Assembly: GCA_037833965.1 (NCBI GenBank)
Contig: AP031354.1
Coordinates: 32,032,001 to 32,096,000 of the forward strand
DNA length: 64,000 nt
Direction of reading: 5' to 3'
From: Marchantia polymorpha subsp. ruderalis
Taxonomy: Eukaryota > Streptophyta > Marchantiopsida > Marchantiales > Marchantiaceae
Positions within the stretch are counted from its first letter, which is position 1; every line of letters starts with the position of its first letter. The notes under the pieces were generated by a model that saw only the letters and a list, made by a program, of their open reading frames with translations, did not search any database and was not told the DNA's origin. Below are positions 34,001 through 48,640 of this stretch, piece by piece. The translations under genes were made by a program, and so were the position numbers.

Positions 34001-37000
34001 GTACATTGTCCAAAATGCTTCTTGAGTTGACAAGAACAGGCAAGTGGCCGGATTCGGGAACATACTTCGCACTGTGGTGCTATTGGGGGCCTAGCCCCGT
34101 GTTACCCCAATGGTTTCTTACCGGAATGGTCTTCCCATACTTTTTCTTATTTTACTGTGTCCTCTTTCGGATGTAAGGAGCAGGGGCACAGATGAGAATC
34201 TAGGCCAAGTGCGTTACTAAGGGTAACAAAACTGGGATCAGATATATCGTGCCTATTAATGACACTCTGGAGCATCTGATCCCGATTGGATTCAGGCTCA
34301 GGAGTAACGTATTTTCTTTTTGTAATATGTGCCAGCATTTAATGACAACCCGCAGATACCTTCGCTCTCGCTCCGGAGTCAAATATATGCATCACCGGTT
34401 ACCTACTGCTGTCCTGAGAGGACACTCTCGCGAAAATCTGCTCAAAAGACATCGCCGGTCTGAAAAGATTTGTTGTTCTGGAGTCGTAGGAGATCACAAG
34501 AGCACTGTGAACACGCAAGGTATTCACTAATTTAAGCCGTGAAATCCTCACCTCAATCTCTAAATCTGTCGTGTGCCACAGGTTTTAGTCGAGCACGTCT
34601 AGTAGAACACTGGTCAGCCATGCACACCGGTTTCCTCCAATTTAGAAATATTTAGAATTTTCCTCCTGCAACGAAATTTCATCTGACTCGAATGTCGTGT
34701 AGACCTGTTTCAAGATGCATGAAAAAAGTATGTCATTCTCTCTTTGTACTATCAGGCGAAGTTTTCTCTCATCGTTGGCGATACTCTCAGTAAACTCTCT
34801 CAGAACTTCAGCTGCCCCTTATTATCCCCATTTTACCATTCATTGTTTCAATATCAATCTAATGCGCCTCATGTACGTTGCGAAATACGTCTACCATTGT
34901 AATCACAGAGACATCATGCACTAAACCAAAACACCGAAACAATTCTTATTGAACGCTGATCTCAATGCTTTCACTAAGCACCAGGAAAACCACCAACAAC
35001 GACAATGTTTTTTAGATGCAGCCAATGCAGGAGTTTTTTTGCGGATCAAGTTGCGTTATTTTCGCTGGAGAAGGTGAATTCCAGGAAATTGTTTAACGAG
35101 TCTACTATTTATCGGAAGAGCACCATCAGCGAATAATATAACCGATTGTGGAATTATAAATGCATTCAAGAAATGTCAAATCATGTTCTATCACTTAGCA
35201 ATTACCACCAGGGTATAAGGGACTCCTGGCTTGAATTTTCGACTGAGGGAGAGGTGGCAGAGATCAAGAATGAAGATGCCGTAATATCAACGAATAATGA
35301 TGGAGATAAGTTTAGAACGATTAGGTTGATCCGTACTGATATGTATGCTGAGGGTACATGAGTGTCATGTGTACAGGAAACCAGATTTGTCTTGTACGGA
35401 AGACGTCACCATGAGTCTCAGTGCTCTGCTTGCAAGTAGAGTGGTCACAATGCCCAAAGTGGTTCAGCTCCCTTCTATTTGAAGAGCAGGCAAGTTTCAG
35501 AATGATAGGTAACGTGCACATAACTCGAGTGACGAAGTGCGCAGACTGTACAGAGCCAGCTGTGCTTGGTGTTGCATAAGGGCCTACTTTTTGAGAAAAT
35601 TTGCAAGGTGAATGTAACTTCGTGGAAAATGATCAAAAATCATGATCTCAAGTGGTCCGATTGGTGACGTGAGGCCGTCTACTGCTGCGATCATCTATTG
35701 ATGAGAACCGGCAGTATTTTTGATTCTTTACTTGGGTAGGGCATGCTTTAATTCGAGCGATCGTTCTTGAACTTTAACGTTTTGGACTAAAGTATTTTGT
35801 TTGCATGACCGTCTGTTAGAATGAAGAGCTGCAGAGATGATCATGAGATACAGTTCTTCTTTGTTATATTCGCTATGACAACATGTATGCAACGTACTGT
35901 TGATTTGATGCCATTTGTACCTTATAAAAAAACTGTGCATGCGTGTACTCAGAATGCCTTACAATGCTGGAGACTGCATCTCATGCCAATTTACAGGCCA
36001 TCTTCAGTCTGAGTTGACGAGAGGCGCACTGGGAAGGGGGAGTCAACACGCAATTTAATGTAACCATTTGGATTCTGAAAAACCAGATTTAAAGACTATA
36101 GGTATCGAGGTCCTGTTCCAGCTCGGATGAGCTGATATCCACAGTCATTTGAAGGATGGGTAACATTCTACAGGTGGCTACTTTGTTACAAATTCCGTCG
36201 ACAGATGCGGCCATTATCTTTCTTTTACAGAATGCGTCATCAAAATGGCGCATTAGTAAGAAGTGACGATCAATGCAGTTGCCATGGTACAGCTTTTCAG
36301 GTCATGTGCATTTTCATAATTTGTGATGTTTGTTCTTTCCCATATGCAGTTCATTCCATCGCAAGTCCGTTTGAGTTGTTGTAAAGGACGTCTACGTCAT
36401 ACTGAAGTCAAAGACAATTTTTTGAGGAAGGAAATGGGCCCTCTCGAACTTGATATCTGGAAAACATTTGATTCAAAGAAAAAATGACCTTTGCAGTATG
36501 TGTCCGTTATCTTCATTATCAATCATTGAGTGACATGTCCTTCACATTCTGAAAGTTTCACTAAATCGAAGCACATTTCCATTGTTCCCTGGAAAATGTA
36601 CACACGGGTGAGAAGAAAATCGGACTGCATGTAGTCAAATTGGTTGCGATGAATGTGAATGTGATGATCTCTATATCCATATCTACGCATTTGATATCAC
36701 CTTTGATCCACCTTCACAACCTTCAGAAATTGCCTCACCTCTTTCTTGACCTGAATAAAAGATTGTGGATGAAACTAACTGAAGCAACTTGATCAAAGTA
36801 CAGAATAAAGTCTAAGGTGCACAAGGAATCGACTATGCTAGGATAAAGGTGGAGGTGGAGAAACTCCAGACAGAAAAAGCCCACACAAATCCGAGGAAGG
36901 GATAGAATACTCTAAAGTGCTGTCCTTCCGAACGCGTGCAAACTGAGAAAGAAGGATTTGAAAACACGCAAGGACTAAAGACAGAAGAAAGTCACAACCA

Positions 37001-39880
37001 AGGACTTGAGTGTGCTACCTTATCAGGGACTATAAATCAATGAATAAAATCCGCTGTATCAGGCATTCTCAGATATTGTGCTTATGAGATGAGACGAAGT
37101 AAGATTGTACGAAGTAAGATTCTTTATTGAAACCCGTCAAATATGATTGTGAGAGTCAATCCGTCAGAATGAATAAGTTAGAATCAGTTAGAAGTTTCTA
37201 TTTCTTCGATGTTGGAACAGACCACTTGTGCTCTAACCAGACGATGCTACTGGCTCATTACCTACCTCGTACAGGAGAAACAGTCTCCTCCCATGTTTCG
37301 AAGCGAATGTCAACCAGTAAGTACTTTATATATCTTTATGTCTTTGATACGCTGTCTTTATGTCTTCAAGCAGAGCTTTAACGTTATGCAATTTTGATAT
37401 GCATAGCTTAAGATTCAGATAAAACAAAAAAGTCTACAAAACTTTTGAACACGTAATCATTTTGATCAGAACACCGTGATATATTTTGAATCTAAGTGGA
37501 GACACTATCTATTCTTAGGTTTACTTACCTTTTATATATGCATAATTCAATAAGAATGTTACATTGTGTATTTACTTTATTCAATATTTATAAACACTGG
37601 TTAGTGTGAATAAGAACATGACTTTAGTCAAACAAAATTATCATGTAAAAAAAATCCAGTAGAATTTCCTGATTTTAAGAAGTATCTTCAAATAACACTA
37701 ACAAACAAAATGAGATTTCAAAAATTGAAATTTTCATTATGAAATATTAGTAAAAATTTCAAGTCTGTTCATTCCTATATAAGTTGACTACAGAAAATGT
37801 TATAAACTTTAAGATGAAACATGTTAACCATTTTGTAACTATTTATAGTTCATATTTGGAAATAGATAGATAGAAATTGGATTCAAATCAACTGATGAAA
37901 TTAAAAGAAATATTGATTAAAAAAGTTAAGTTAAAAAAATGATTCTATAAGAGTCAAAATTTCATAAACTTATAATAAAATATTGAAAAATATTTTTAGA
38001 AAAACTGATATTTTTATAAATCAATAAATAATATTTTTGGGTGAGATTCAAAGGTAAGATAAACCTGTTTTTATGTATCCATTTATTCTAGATAAATAAA
38101 ATTATATTTAAATATATTTTTTTGACCAAATTAGCGTAAGATTTTAAGACAATTATAGAAACAATAATATTATGATAAAATAATGGTATCAAAAAGACTT
38201 CTGTTGAAAAAAGATACTTAAGAATGGAAATATTATGATAACATAATGAGTAAAAGATCTAATTACTTAAAGATATATTACAATTCTTAATTTTTTGCAG
38301 TAAAATCAAAAACCATTATTTCTACTTTCCAATGGTCAAATCAGAATCAGGCTACTTAAATTCTTCAATTTTATCAGATAACAAGAATTTATGAAAAAAA
38401 AGGGAAAAATATATATAAATAATTTCAAATAATAATAAAAAATTCAAATTTATTCTAAATATGATCAAGAATAATTTTTATCCAATTAACTAGAAAATCC
38501 AAAACTACATGGAAATTTATTTCATATAGAGATAAAAAATTGTCAATAAAAAATTTTCTTTAAAGAAAAAAACGTATGTGTTAATTTTATTTTAAAAAAA
38601 ATCAATCTAGAAATCAGCAAAAAACTTCAAATTAAATATTAAAGACATTTAGTACTTGATAGTAAATTTCAAATTTAAAAAATTTAAATATTAAAAATTC
38701 TTTCAGTAATTTCATGATGGTTATTGTTAACATATATATACATAACATATGTTTTTAATACATTAAAAGTTTTTTATAGATACAATGTGAATGAGGATGA
38801 ATGAGTTAATTTTTTCCAATTGAATATATTGGAAAAAAGCAGATTGGTCAAATTTTTAAGAAAAATATTATCTTCATTTTTCAAACACAATCTTTTTGGA
38901 TAGATATTTATTTTTCAGGTTTTTCAGAATGCTTTATATGCTATTCATATTCGTATCACTGGAATTTTCTTAATGATTTGTATAAAACTTATTTAATTCT
39001 TCATTCAAAACTTTGCTCACATCAAAGTATAAAATATCAAAAATATTAAAAAATATTTTGCTTCGCAAAATAGAATTTTAGAATATATAAATACTAGCAT
39101 TACTTGTATATATTTTGAAATTCATGTAAGGAAGAACATGCTATCCTGTTGCTGTAATGAAAGTATGTAGATTTTATCTTCTGAAAATAAATTTTTGGTT
39201 AAAGAAAATCAATCAATAGAAACTTATTCCTTATTTAATTTAAAGTGATATTTCTTAAACTTCTGTTCTTATGTATTAGTGTTAATTCATCAGATGGAAT
39301 TGATCAAACTTCACTATGAGATTAATTGATGCTACTATTTTGTAAGTTTGTTCAATTAATTTTAATTGAACAAAAACCTATCATGTTTATGCTTTCAGTT
39401 TTTCATTATGTTGTTTGAAGCTTCTTTCTTCAATTCTTATTATAATTTTATTATTAAAAATATAAATTGTACTCGGATTTATGATTTGCTAAGAATGTCT
39501 TGTTATATCTAGAATGCAAATGAAATAATTGTGAAATGTATATTCAAGACATAATCATTTACATCTTATTAGATTTTGAGTCATCATCTCATTATAAGAA
39601 ATTGTCAAATTTTATCAAAAGAGAAGTACAGAACAGTATCCTCAACGAAACATAGTTATAAAAAGTCTTCTTAGTATATTTTGATTTAGGAATTTACTTG
39701 TTTGCACTAAACTGTGTTATAATTTGTGATCTATGTAAATCGTACCGAGTACTGGTGCTCTACATTATGTTTTTGCAAGGTAAATCACTAAAAAGATGTA
39801 TGGAGACCCTAATACTCTCCATGAGGCATTCCTATAATAGGTATTTGATAATTCGGAGTTTTTGAAATGGTAACTCTACT

Positions 39881-39905
39881 AGTATCATCTATTATAGATG
39901 ATACT
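39881..39905 (+). repeat. perfect 25-nt palindrome
   Basis: AGTATCATCTA, then TTA, then TAGATGATACT: an 11-bp stem with a 3-nt loop. Role unknown. Confidence 0.6.
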
Positions 39906-41267
39906 GAAAATTTACTAACGCTGTCATAAGTTGAGCATAAACTGTATCTACATTTACAGCCTATACATCCTCTTGAATACCATGTACGGCTTTTCTCCGA
40001 TTGCTTCTTACTGTCAGCTTGTTGTTTTTTACGGAGAGGAGAGAATGTTGAAAATCGCGCTGTGTGCCAGCGCTTGCTATATGAAGATTGGTCCGTCGGT
40101 TTTTTAGGTACTCTTTGACGCTGCATTGGGCCTATAACTTGACAGCCTTACAGTCATTTTCTTATTGGTCGTCACAATTGTAGGTAGCTTGTCTGATGTC
40201 GGTCGTATAGAGCGACAACACATAAAACAAGGGATGAAGAAACCAGTCCATGACTGAACATAAGTAAAATGCTACCTTCAATTCCCTGTATTTAGACGAA
40301 AACTGAATATTACGAACATAAATTTCGACCTTCGACATGACAAAAGGGACTTTACATGTATGCACTCATGGACAAGAGGTCTACGTAATTATTATCTCCA
40401 TAATCGAGTAGTATAAAACTTACATGTTATATAAAGTACAACGTTATATTGTTACTGTAAGGTTTGCGTTGATGGCCAAACTGGCAGCTGATTCGTTTAG
40501 AGTAAAGTGAGCGTGAAAATTATTCTTCTTGGTCTTCACGAATCAGATCCGGTGTTGCCATCAAGATATTGGAGCCCGCATAACTGTCTTTGAAATAGTC
40601 GCAGATTGTAAAATCGCGACGACTATGGCGTAAATATGTGACAAAGTCTCCATCACGTCAAACTGCTACTAGATTAAAATTTTGTCGCCCACCGGTGACC
40701 GCACTCAGCGCTCGAGCAAACAAGAAAGAGAACAAGATGGGCTTCGTTGCATCCTTCACCCCTGACAACAGACTGGCATATCATGCACAAACAAATCTCA
40801 GCTTCACCACCCGTCCACTAAATGGCGTAACTACATTCAGCAATTAACAGTATGCTGATATAACTAGATATGACAGGTTGCGCCTTGTCATCCAAGATAC
40901 TCTCAGACTATATGATAATCTGCTGTTCAATCTTCTCAAAAGTTCACTCTTCTCAAACTTGAACCTTGGGACAACTGCAGGGTAAACTGCCCAGCCGCAG
41001 GCAAGAGTAAAGGCTTCGCTGGAAGGTCAACGTCTAACAATAAGGAAATTAAATCTGGGAGGAGAGATCGAGATACCTTGAAGAAGGTCGCTTCCCAATT
41101 CTTACATTTTACACACTGAACTCCTTTGGAGCATGGTAGAACAGCGTTCTTTTTGACCGCTGGGGACTCACCAGTGACGGTAGTTCGGGACTTGCTCAAG
41201 AAGAAGATGTTATTCTCAATCGGGATCTGCAAAATTTTAGAAACCGTTCAGGTCCACAGGACCGGGG

Positions 41268-41299
41268 GCACGATTGCACGAGGGCAAGTGCAATCGTGC
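41268..41299 (+). repeat. hairpin, 12-bp GC-rich perfect stem
   Basis: GCACGATTGCAC pairs with GTGCAATCGTGC across an 8-nt loop. It stands inside a GC-richer block without a gene. Confidence 0.65.
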
Positions 41300-43869
41300 G
41301 TAAGTGCAAACGTTGATCTTGAGCTCGGGAACGCGCAAGACGTAGGAGACAAAATACCACATTTCGTCATGGTTGTAAGAGTTTCAGATGAGCTGAAGTA
41401 AAGCTGACAGTCTGGACGACTGGGAAGGACTTAGAGTTCACAAACGATCGGGTGCCCTCGATGCACATACTATAAAAGAAATCGTCTACACGCCAGATAA
41501 CACACAAAAGGAATGAATGGACGCGCTAGTCGATAGACTAGTCCTTGTAACCTGATAGCTGCAATGGCTGCAAGCGTAGAGTAGGCGGCGCTCCACTTTG
41601 TCTTCTTTGGGATTCAAGAGTTGATCACTGGACCAGAATCCAACCACAATGGACAAGTTCAGCACATGATTGACGATCCTTTTCAACAGCGTTGCATGAA
41701 GTTCTACGTTCTTGCTGCAGTTGTAGCACAGGAGTATAAGCATGTTAAGCATTAAACAACGCTGTTTGAAGAACTCGGTGGTGAAAGCGGAGCGGAGTGA
41801 GTATGCTGTAACTGTAAAAGCCAGAGCCAGTATTTTAGGACGTAAGAGTAATCAACAGCATGAACAATAACAAGACACAGATGAAGGTCGAGATATGGAA
41901 AATGCAGAAATATTGCCAAGCGTTGTCGTCTTAGTCCCTCGTAGCTGCATATTACCACTTCGGACATATCTTCACTTTCTCCATGTCTCTGATTGACAAT
42001 ACTGATGCCGCGAAATCCAAGTGATATCCAAGTCGATTTTTCTCTCCTCCTGTGCTTTCGAAGGACATCACCTGCGGAGTCTTTGCTACTGCGGTATTGA
42101 ACGTAAACTGTCAGAATGCTTCCCATGCATGAATGGAACTTCTCAATGTATTACCTTGATTTGTGAGCGCTGCAAGTACGACATCGTCATTCTGTTTTGT
42201 AATATGCAACTCATCAAGGGATGCATCTCTTCAAAACACGTGGTATATGAGACCTGTCGCGCACGTGCGGATGTGATCTACTGTTACTCATCGGTAAAAG
42301 TATAAGCTTTCGAATCTATCTCGGTTACTCCAATTTCGGTAGAGATTGAGTTGGTAATTGTAGATTCAATGTTCAGAGTCTGGAGAAAGATAGATGTAGG
42401 TGGACGTCGATGAATTCCTCACAGTAATACTTTTCCCCTTCCCCTTCCAGCGCATGATGGAACCGTAGTCGAGATTTCTCGTCGGCTTTCGAATCTGGAT
42501 TCTGGGAGTCTTGAAGGTACTAACTAATCAGTGGGACTCATGTTGAAATCGCGCTCCAAGACTTCCAGTTTCCATACCTGAAGTTAAAGTTTTTATGATG
42601 ATAGCTTGCATGCCCCTCTGCTGGCAGACATCGATCACGTGAATGAAAGACTTCTGATCCTCCGAGATTTTTCTGCGAAGAAGGCGCGACTGTGCTCCGT
42701 ACGTACTGATCATACTAGCTTCAGGTGGACAGCTGTTTTGATTCGGCCTCCAACTAGACTAGTAGCAGTAGTAGCCTGGTTAGAGTGTCTTCCAAGTTGT
42801 CAAGTTAAAAAAAAAAAGACGAAGGATAAAGGCCAAAAACATTGGTTAAATACCATCTTTTTCCCTCTAAAGATATCAATAATCATCAACTGAAAGTGAT
42901 TTCTGTCTTATGTGTTGCACCCATCAGTGCTCCAGTTGGAGAATTGGTTAAGTACTTTATTAAGATCTTTAAAATATATAATATATAATAAGGAAGTAAT
43001 ATATTTCTCTTCATATGTCTCTGCTTAAAAATATTGGTGGCTTTATTCTCACTCACCTCACATAATGGAATATGTACAATAGCACACTATTAAGCTGCAT
43101 CACGCACTTCCATAACCATTCCAGAAATCATAGAATTGTGTAAATATATATTATAGCACAAATTCTAAATTTGATTCGATTTTGTCAATGCAAACACCAA
43201 CCCTCTAATAAAATTCTGGGAATTAGCTCCTTTCGGTCAAGTTAATTTGATGAGTTTCGATTTCACCTATAAATATGAATTAAGATTTAGATGATTCAAT
43301 CAAGCAAAGACAAACCTTTTCATTCTGTAAAAGAGGTAGATGATCAATGTTCAGAATCCTCATGCACAGTCAAAAAAAAGATTTGAGTAAAAATAATTTA
43401 TTCAATAACATTTGCACATCTTATAAGCCATGTAAGTAGGTCTAAATTTTGGAAAGAAGATAGTGGATTATTTGAAATCATTTTTCTAAATATTTTTGAA
43501 ATACATACAGTTAGTTTCTCTTTTTCTTACATACATCATTGCACAAGTTACAAAAAGATAAACTTTTTTTTACTCCATTCAAAAACACTCCTTCAGAAAT
43601 AGAACATGTCATAAACATCACCATGTTCACATCATATGATCTTGTGTCATTTCATGCTAATACATTTATATCATCATCTAACAAATGTATGGATTGCGCA
43701 TGTCACATTTACGAATAAGATATTATAAATCAACTCTTTATCGTCATCTTCATCTTAATTTTTCTCTATTTTTATTTTAACTAACTAGAAATGATCACAA
43801 AGATACAACGTGCTTTTGAAAAACATGTTCAAACTGTTCGTGTAAAACCAAAGAAAGACACATCAACAC

Positions 43870-44058
43870 AGAAATAACGTGGTTGACCCTTAGGAAGAGT
43901 ACTACTTCCACCGAGAATTCTCAGCACTTTACTCCAAATCTTCTTATAAAGATGTCAATATACAGGGAGAACCCCGAGTTATTTATTCCCATTCCATGCC
44001 ACCGTCCTAGCTATAAATAGCTAGGATCCGAGGTTACTCCTTAACTGGAGTTAACCTC
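43870..44058 (+). promoter_or_regulatory. copia-LTR-like segment with TATA box and two hairpins
   Basis: 'aacgtggttgacccttagg' followed by 'tacttccaccgaga' resembles a stretch common in plant copia LTRs. Further on, CCTAGCTATAAATAGCTAGG (44006-44025) is a perfect palindrome that contains the plant TATA consensus CTATAAATAG. It is followed by GAGGTTACTCC / GGAGTTAACCTC (44030-44058), a stem with one bulge. The LTR borders are not found. Confidence 0.35.
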
Positions 44059-45536
44059 AACGCAAACTCTTAAATTATAAAAAATTCATTCATTGCTTTA
44101 AAACTGTTTCTATTTAACACTCATCATCAAACTTGATGAAATATAAGTATGAGATAAATAGAAAAAACTTCATGAATATCAAATTTGTATATGCAATCTT
44201 TGAAATTGTAATCTATTTCACTTATATTATTGAATCTAAAATGAATAATCATAAATCTAGGAATTTAGTAATTATTTCCTAGTTAATAATCAATGAGATA
44301 TGCATGGATTTTTTACATCATTTCATTATTTCAATATAATCATTCAAAGATGTCAAAAAAATATTTAATACATACAATTTTTGAAATCAAACTTCTTGAT
44401 TTTCTTAAAAGAGGTATTGGATCCAATGAATTTTTAAATATTTTATTTTATTTTCCTTTAAGGTCAAACCACCTAACCAATTTCAAACAAGATGTGGAGA
44501 ATTATCTGATCTAAGTCGTATTCATATTTCTATATATGTGAGGATAGTTGGTGAAAATATGGCAGTTTATTGTTTTTTTAAAATGATCTTTAGATTAGAT
44601 TAGGTAATATTTCCTCAGAATACACAGAAATAACATCCAGATGTTCATCATCAAGATTTTATTTTCAAACTGGAAAATCGTGTTTGGTTATCTACAACAA
44701 ATTTTTCTATATAAATAACCAAAATTTAATATCAATCCATTGATCATTATTTGTATAAAAGATTTTCTGCCTCATATCCATAAGTGGGTAGAAGTATCGT
44801 GCAAAAAAATCACAAATTTTGTTCAAACTTTGGTGACTGTAATTCCTGTTTATGAGTCTTTTCTTCCTTGTACAAGCAACTTGATACTTTCTTCATTTTT
44901 GACCTTAGTTATTTTGATAAGCAAGGGTTCAAGGTGACATGCACCAGTGCATTGTGCTATAATTTTCAACTCATTGTCCGTGTTCCTGATACTGAAAAAG
45001 TGATTCATGATCGTCGTTGTCTTCTTGCTTGTGATATGGGCCCATTGAGATTTGGAAGTAGATACATCTTTCTTGTAGCATCTCGTAGTAGTACTCCAGG
45101 TTGTACTCAAAAGCTTAACAATGTAAAATTAAATCATTAAAAAATAGAATGAAGAACCTATACTTTAAGGTTTCCACTTTACGCAATGGTTGAAAGTACC
45201 TGTCTGCAAGAAGTTGGATAGGTCTTTATTTGCATGACAATATTACCAACTTTGCTTTGAATTATCTCCTTATAATTTATGCAGTTATAGATTTTAATTT
45301 GTTTTCTTTCATGATATAAACAAGTCATCTCATGAGGTAAATTGTGTCATCACACACAAAATACTGCAATTCAATAAGTTTTCAAATGTTATCAAAATTA
45401 TTTATTGTAATCTAGACGCAACAAATGTTCACATGAATCTTATTATATTTTTGTAAATAATATGATATTTTTCATGATACCACTAAAGATGTAGCGTGAT
45501 GTTGGGTAAGATCGTACATATCACGCATCATCATAT

Positions 45537-45597
45537 GATGTCTTGTACATGTGAGATATACAATTTGAAATCCTATGTCTCACATGTACAAGACATC
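45537..45597 (+). repeat. hairpin with perfect 20-bp stem
   Basis: GATGTCTTGTACATGTGAGA (45537-45556) and TCTCACATGTACAAGACATC (45578-45597) are exact reverse complements with a 21-nt loop. Outer arms pair imperfectly (TATCACGCATC and GATGTGCGATA). Size and shape are compatible with a small-RNA precursor or a MITE. No gene is adjacent. Confidence 0.65.
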
Positions 45598-48420
45598 GAT
45601 GTGCGATAAGGATTTATATGGATCAACATGCATACTTCCATTCTGATATCAATGAAACTTAGGTTCTGATAACTACTAGTTTTATTCCTTCTATTTCTTA
45701 AATTAGTCTTTTCATTACTTTTGCTATCCATTTATCTTGTACTCTATAAACCCTGTTGTGAAATACGATGCAAAAATTTGAAGTGATTTTCGTAGAACCA
45801 ACTGTTTTGGATTCGATGATTTTAGTTTTTTTTTTTTCATTTTTAAGTTACGTTAAGTACAATATGTGGGTTGATTATTGCGAACATGAAAACCAGATGA
45901 AGTGTTGTATGCAAGATATTTGTATTAATAGGAATGTAGAAATGGCCTGTATTACTTTTCACATACAAGAAAACATATCATCATATACTTCATGATACCA
46001 TCAACAATCTAATTGATGATGCAATCTAATTTGAAAATGTTGATAAATTATTATAAATTCTAAATTCTTTCACAGATGAATATATATCATGAATTTCATG
46101 GATCACAATTGTAAAAATCAATAAATAGAAATTTAAAACAAAAGTAATTTATAAATCTTGCAACATCAACTCCTCTATCCATCTTGACAATAAATTATGA
46201 AAAAATCAAGATAGACAAGAAACTCAAAAAATTTATTTGAACTTATAATTTAAACTACTTTTTTTGACTTATAAAAATACTATCTTGATATCAAGAAATT
46301 TAAAAACTAGGAAAAAAATCTAATTAATTCACTTTTGATTGTTATGATTCTAAATGTTTTTGCAACAAGAATGTTGCATATACATTCAAATTTTTAAAAA
46401 ATATATAATCACAAAAATGAAACAAAACTACATTGAAATTTTGTATGCAATAAAAGAAAGTAAATCTAAAATTTAAAGTAATTAGAAAGACATATATTTA
46501 ATAACTTTTTTCATGATAAAATGAAGATATTTAAAATAGTACCAAATATTATTTGTAATTGAAAATCTATAATTTTCATGTCAACAACCTATATGATGAA
46601 AGGTAAAGATTTGACTACGTTAGTTGAGTTCAACACATAAAAAATCTATGAATTTCTTAAGTTAAGGTTTAGTATTTAAGACGAATTTGACTTGTTTTGT
46701 GATGTCTAAGTCAATTTTCATTAAAATTTAACTCCGACAATTTATTGGTAGCTTATCATGATTCTAGAAGACAATGATTAATATTTGATGTCATATGAAA
46801 TAATTTTTCATATAATCTCTACACTCATCATGCAAATCCAATCACTCATCAACATTCCAAGATGATATTAAAACGCAATCTTCTATTGATGAAACTAGTT
46901 TTCACAGAATGAATGCTCTAAAATTGCTTAAGATTTTTTTTTACCTCTTTATTTATACTTATTAAGAAATTATCATAGTCACACAATAATTATCAATTCA
47001 TTAAATTTTTCTAACATCATCTTAGATTTGACTAATACTAAATATTTGTCAACATATTATAGATATATCTTAATGTTTAAATTTTTTTTTCCTAAGTTAA
47101 GATTACAACATGTTGTTGTGAACCTTGAGATATCTAGAACCTTCATTTGCCAGGAATTCAACTTCAATTGTAGTGTAATCAATAAAATTTAATTTACATA
47201 GTCAAACTAATCAAAAATAACATGCAATCACAAAAAATTCCTTAAAATCCACATTTTGATAGGTGAATAAATCCATTATTTGCTCAAAAATTTTAAAAAT
47301 AATATTAATTATCCCATCAAGTATTTACTTCATAGCTAAACCTAGTCAAAACTATTTAAACTTTGTAATTATTAAGCTAACCATGATCAACTCTTTCATA
47401 GATTATCTTAATAATTCACATATAACTATAGGTCCTACATTTTTCTTCACAATAAGGTTTTATTACATCTTTAGAGTGAAAAAATCTAATCTTTGATGAA
47501 ATGATTTCAACTTGTTGGATTGATCTGATCAAAATGTTGTCTTTCTAACTCCTAGATAAAACTTATGCACACCTTTTCACAAATCAAAGTATCAAATTAT
47601 GTATAAATTTTGTACAAACTTCTTTTATCTAACTGCATGAAAAAACATCATTCAATCAGTTTTCTTGAATTTAATCAACTTCTAACTTACAATTTGATTG
47701 TTGTGATATATTTTTTGCAATTGTTGAGCTTGCTCCACTCGTATCATGGTCATGGATCAACCTTGTCTAATTCTATCGATTGTTGTTGACAAGACTTGAT
47801 GTCTTCCAATTCATTTGTAATCTTCAATTTTTGTTGGAGTAAGAATTATGAGGCATCTTCAAGTAAAATTTCATGGAAATTTTTGACTCAAATCTATACA
47901 ATATTTAAAAATATTTAGAAGTTTCCAGTTTTCACATCGATAAATATTTCCACAAGATAGTTTGTAGATTTTAGTCTCAATCTACTTACATTTTTTCATG
48001 TCTTCATCATTGTCCAATATCATACAAAATGTGTGGTTGCTACTCTCCATCAATACATTAACATTGGATCTATAAAAAGTGAACATCCAAGCCTTGATGA
48101 AAAAATGCTCTAATATGACTTGATACATATTTTTCACAAGCTTTATGCCTCTATATTATATCAATTCTAAACTTTATCCAAATCCAATTATGGTTTTCTT
48201 AAGTAAGATACTCACGAACTTTTTAGTAAAAGTTTTACACACGTCACAATTCTTGAAAAATTTCACTACATCTTTGAAAATATACCTTCAATGATAATTC
48301 GCATTGTAGTGAAATTTATTTGAGGTTTGAAACTACAATGTAATTAGTGTTTTGTGTAAGTATAAGTTAGAGAGAAAAACAATGAATTGTGTGGGTGTTG
48401 TGTGTGTTTATTATAACTAG

Positions 48421-48640
48421 AGTTGAGTGCAGTACGTACTTTCAAATTATATTACCAACTCATATCACGTGTGGTATTAGAATTGAGTGTACTTTCAAGT
48501 TGTATTACAAACTTATACAACATGAATTGAGTGTAGTGCGTACTTCCAAGTTGTACTAAAAACTTTTTTCACATGAGTTGAATGTAATACATACTTCCAA
48601 GTAATACTATAAATTTATTACTCACGTACTAAGTTTTACT
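48421..48640 (+). repeat. diverged ~50-65-bp tandem repeats
   Basis: About four copies of 'gagt-gagtgtagtacgtactttcaagttgtatta' with changing spacers, near 48421, 48480, 48525 and 48583. Confidence 0.55.

Larger units (their letters stand above)
30151..40430. other. gene-free region; AT-rich at 30.3-31.2 and 37.4-39.8 kb
   Basis: No frame above about 105 codons and none with a recognisable domain. The 31.5-36 kb part is GC-richer, with a short CAGTT/TGTTC-rich run at 33197-33247. The 37.4-39.8 kb part is very AT-rich. Confidence 0.4.
42900..48420. other. AT-rich, gene-free; possible copia debris
   Basis: No supported coding region. On the minus strand around 47.95-48.26 kb a few residues (KKTIIGF...) recall the copia RT 'KKSLYGLKQ' block, but stops are dense. 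The 45.5-kb hairpin and 44.0-kb promoter-like segment are listed separately. Confidence 0.35.

Noticed and set aside
44868-45140. 90-codon plus-strand frame
   Set aside because: Peptide has no recognisable domain and lies in AT-rich repeat-like DNA, with no splice or start evidence.
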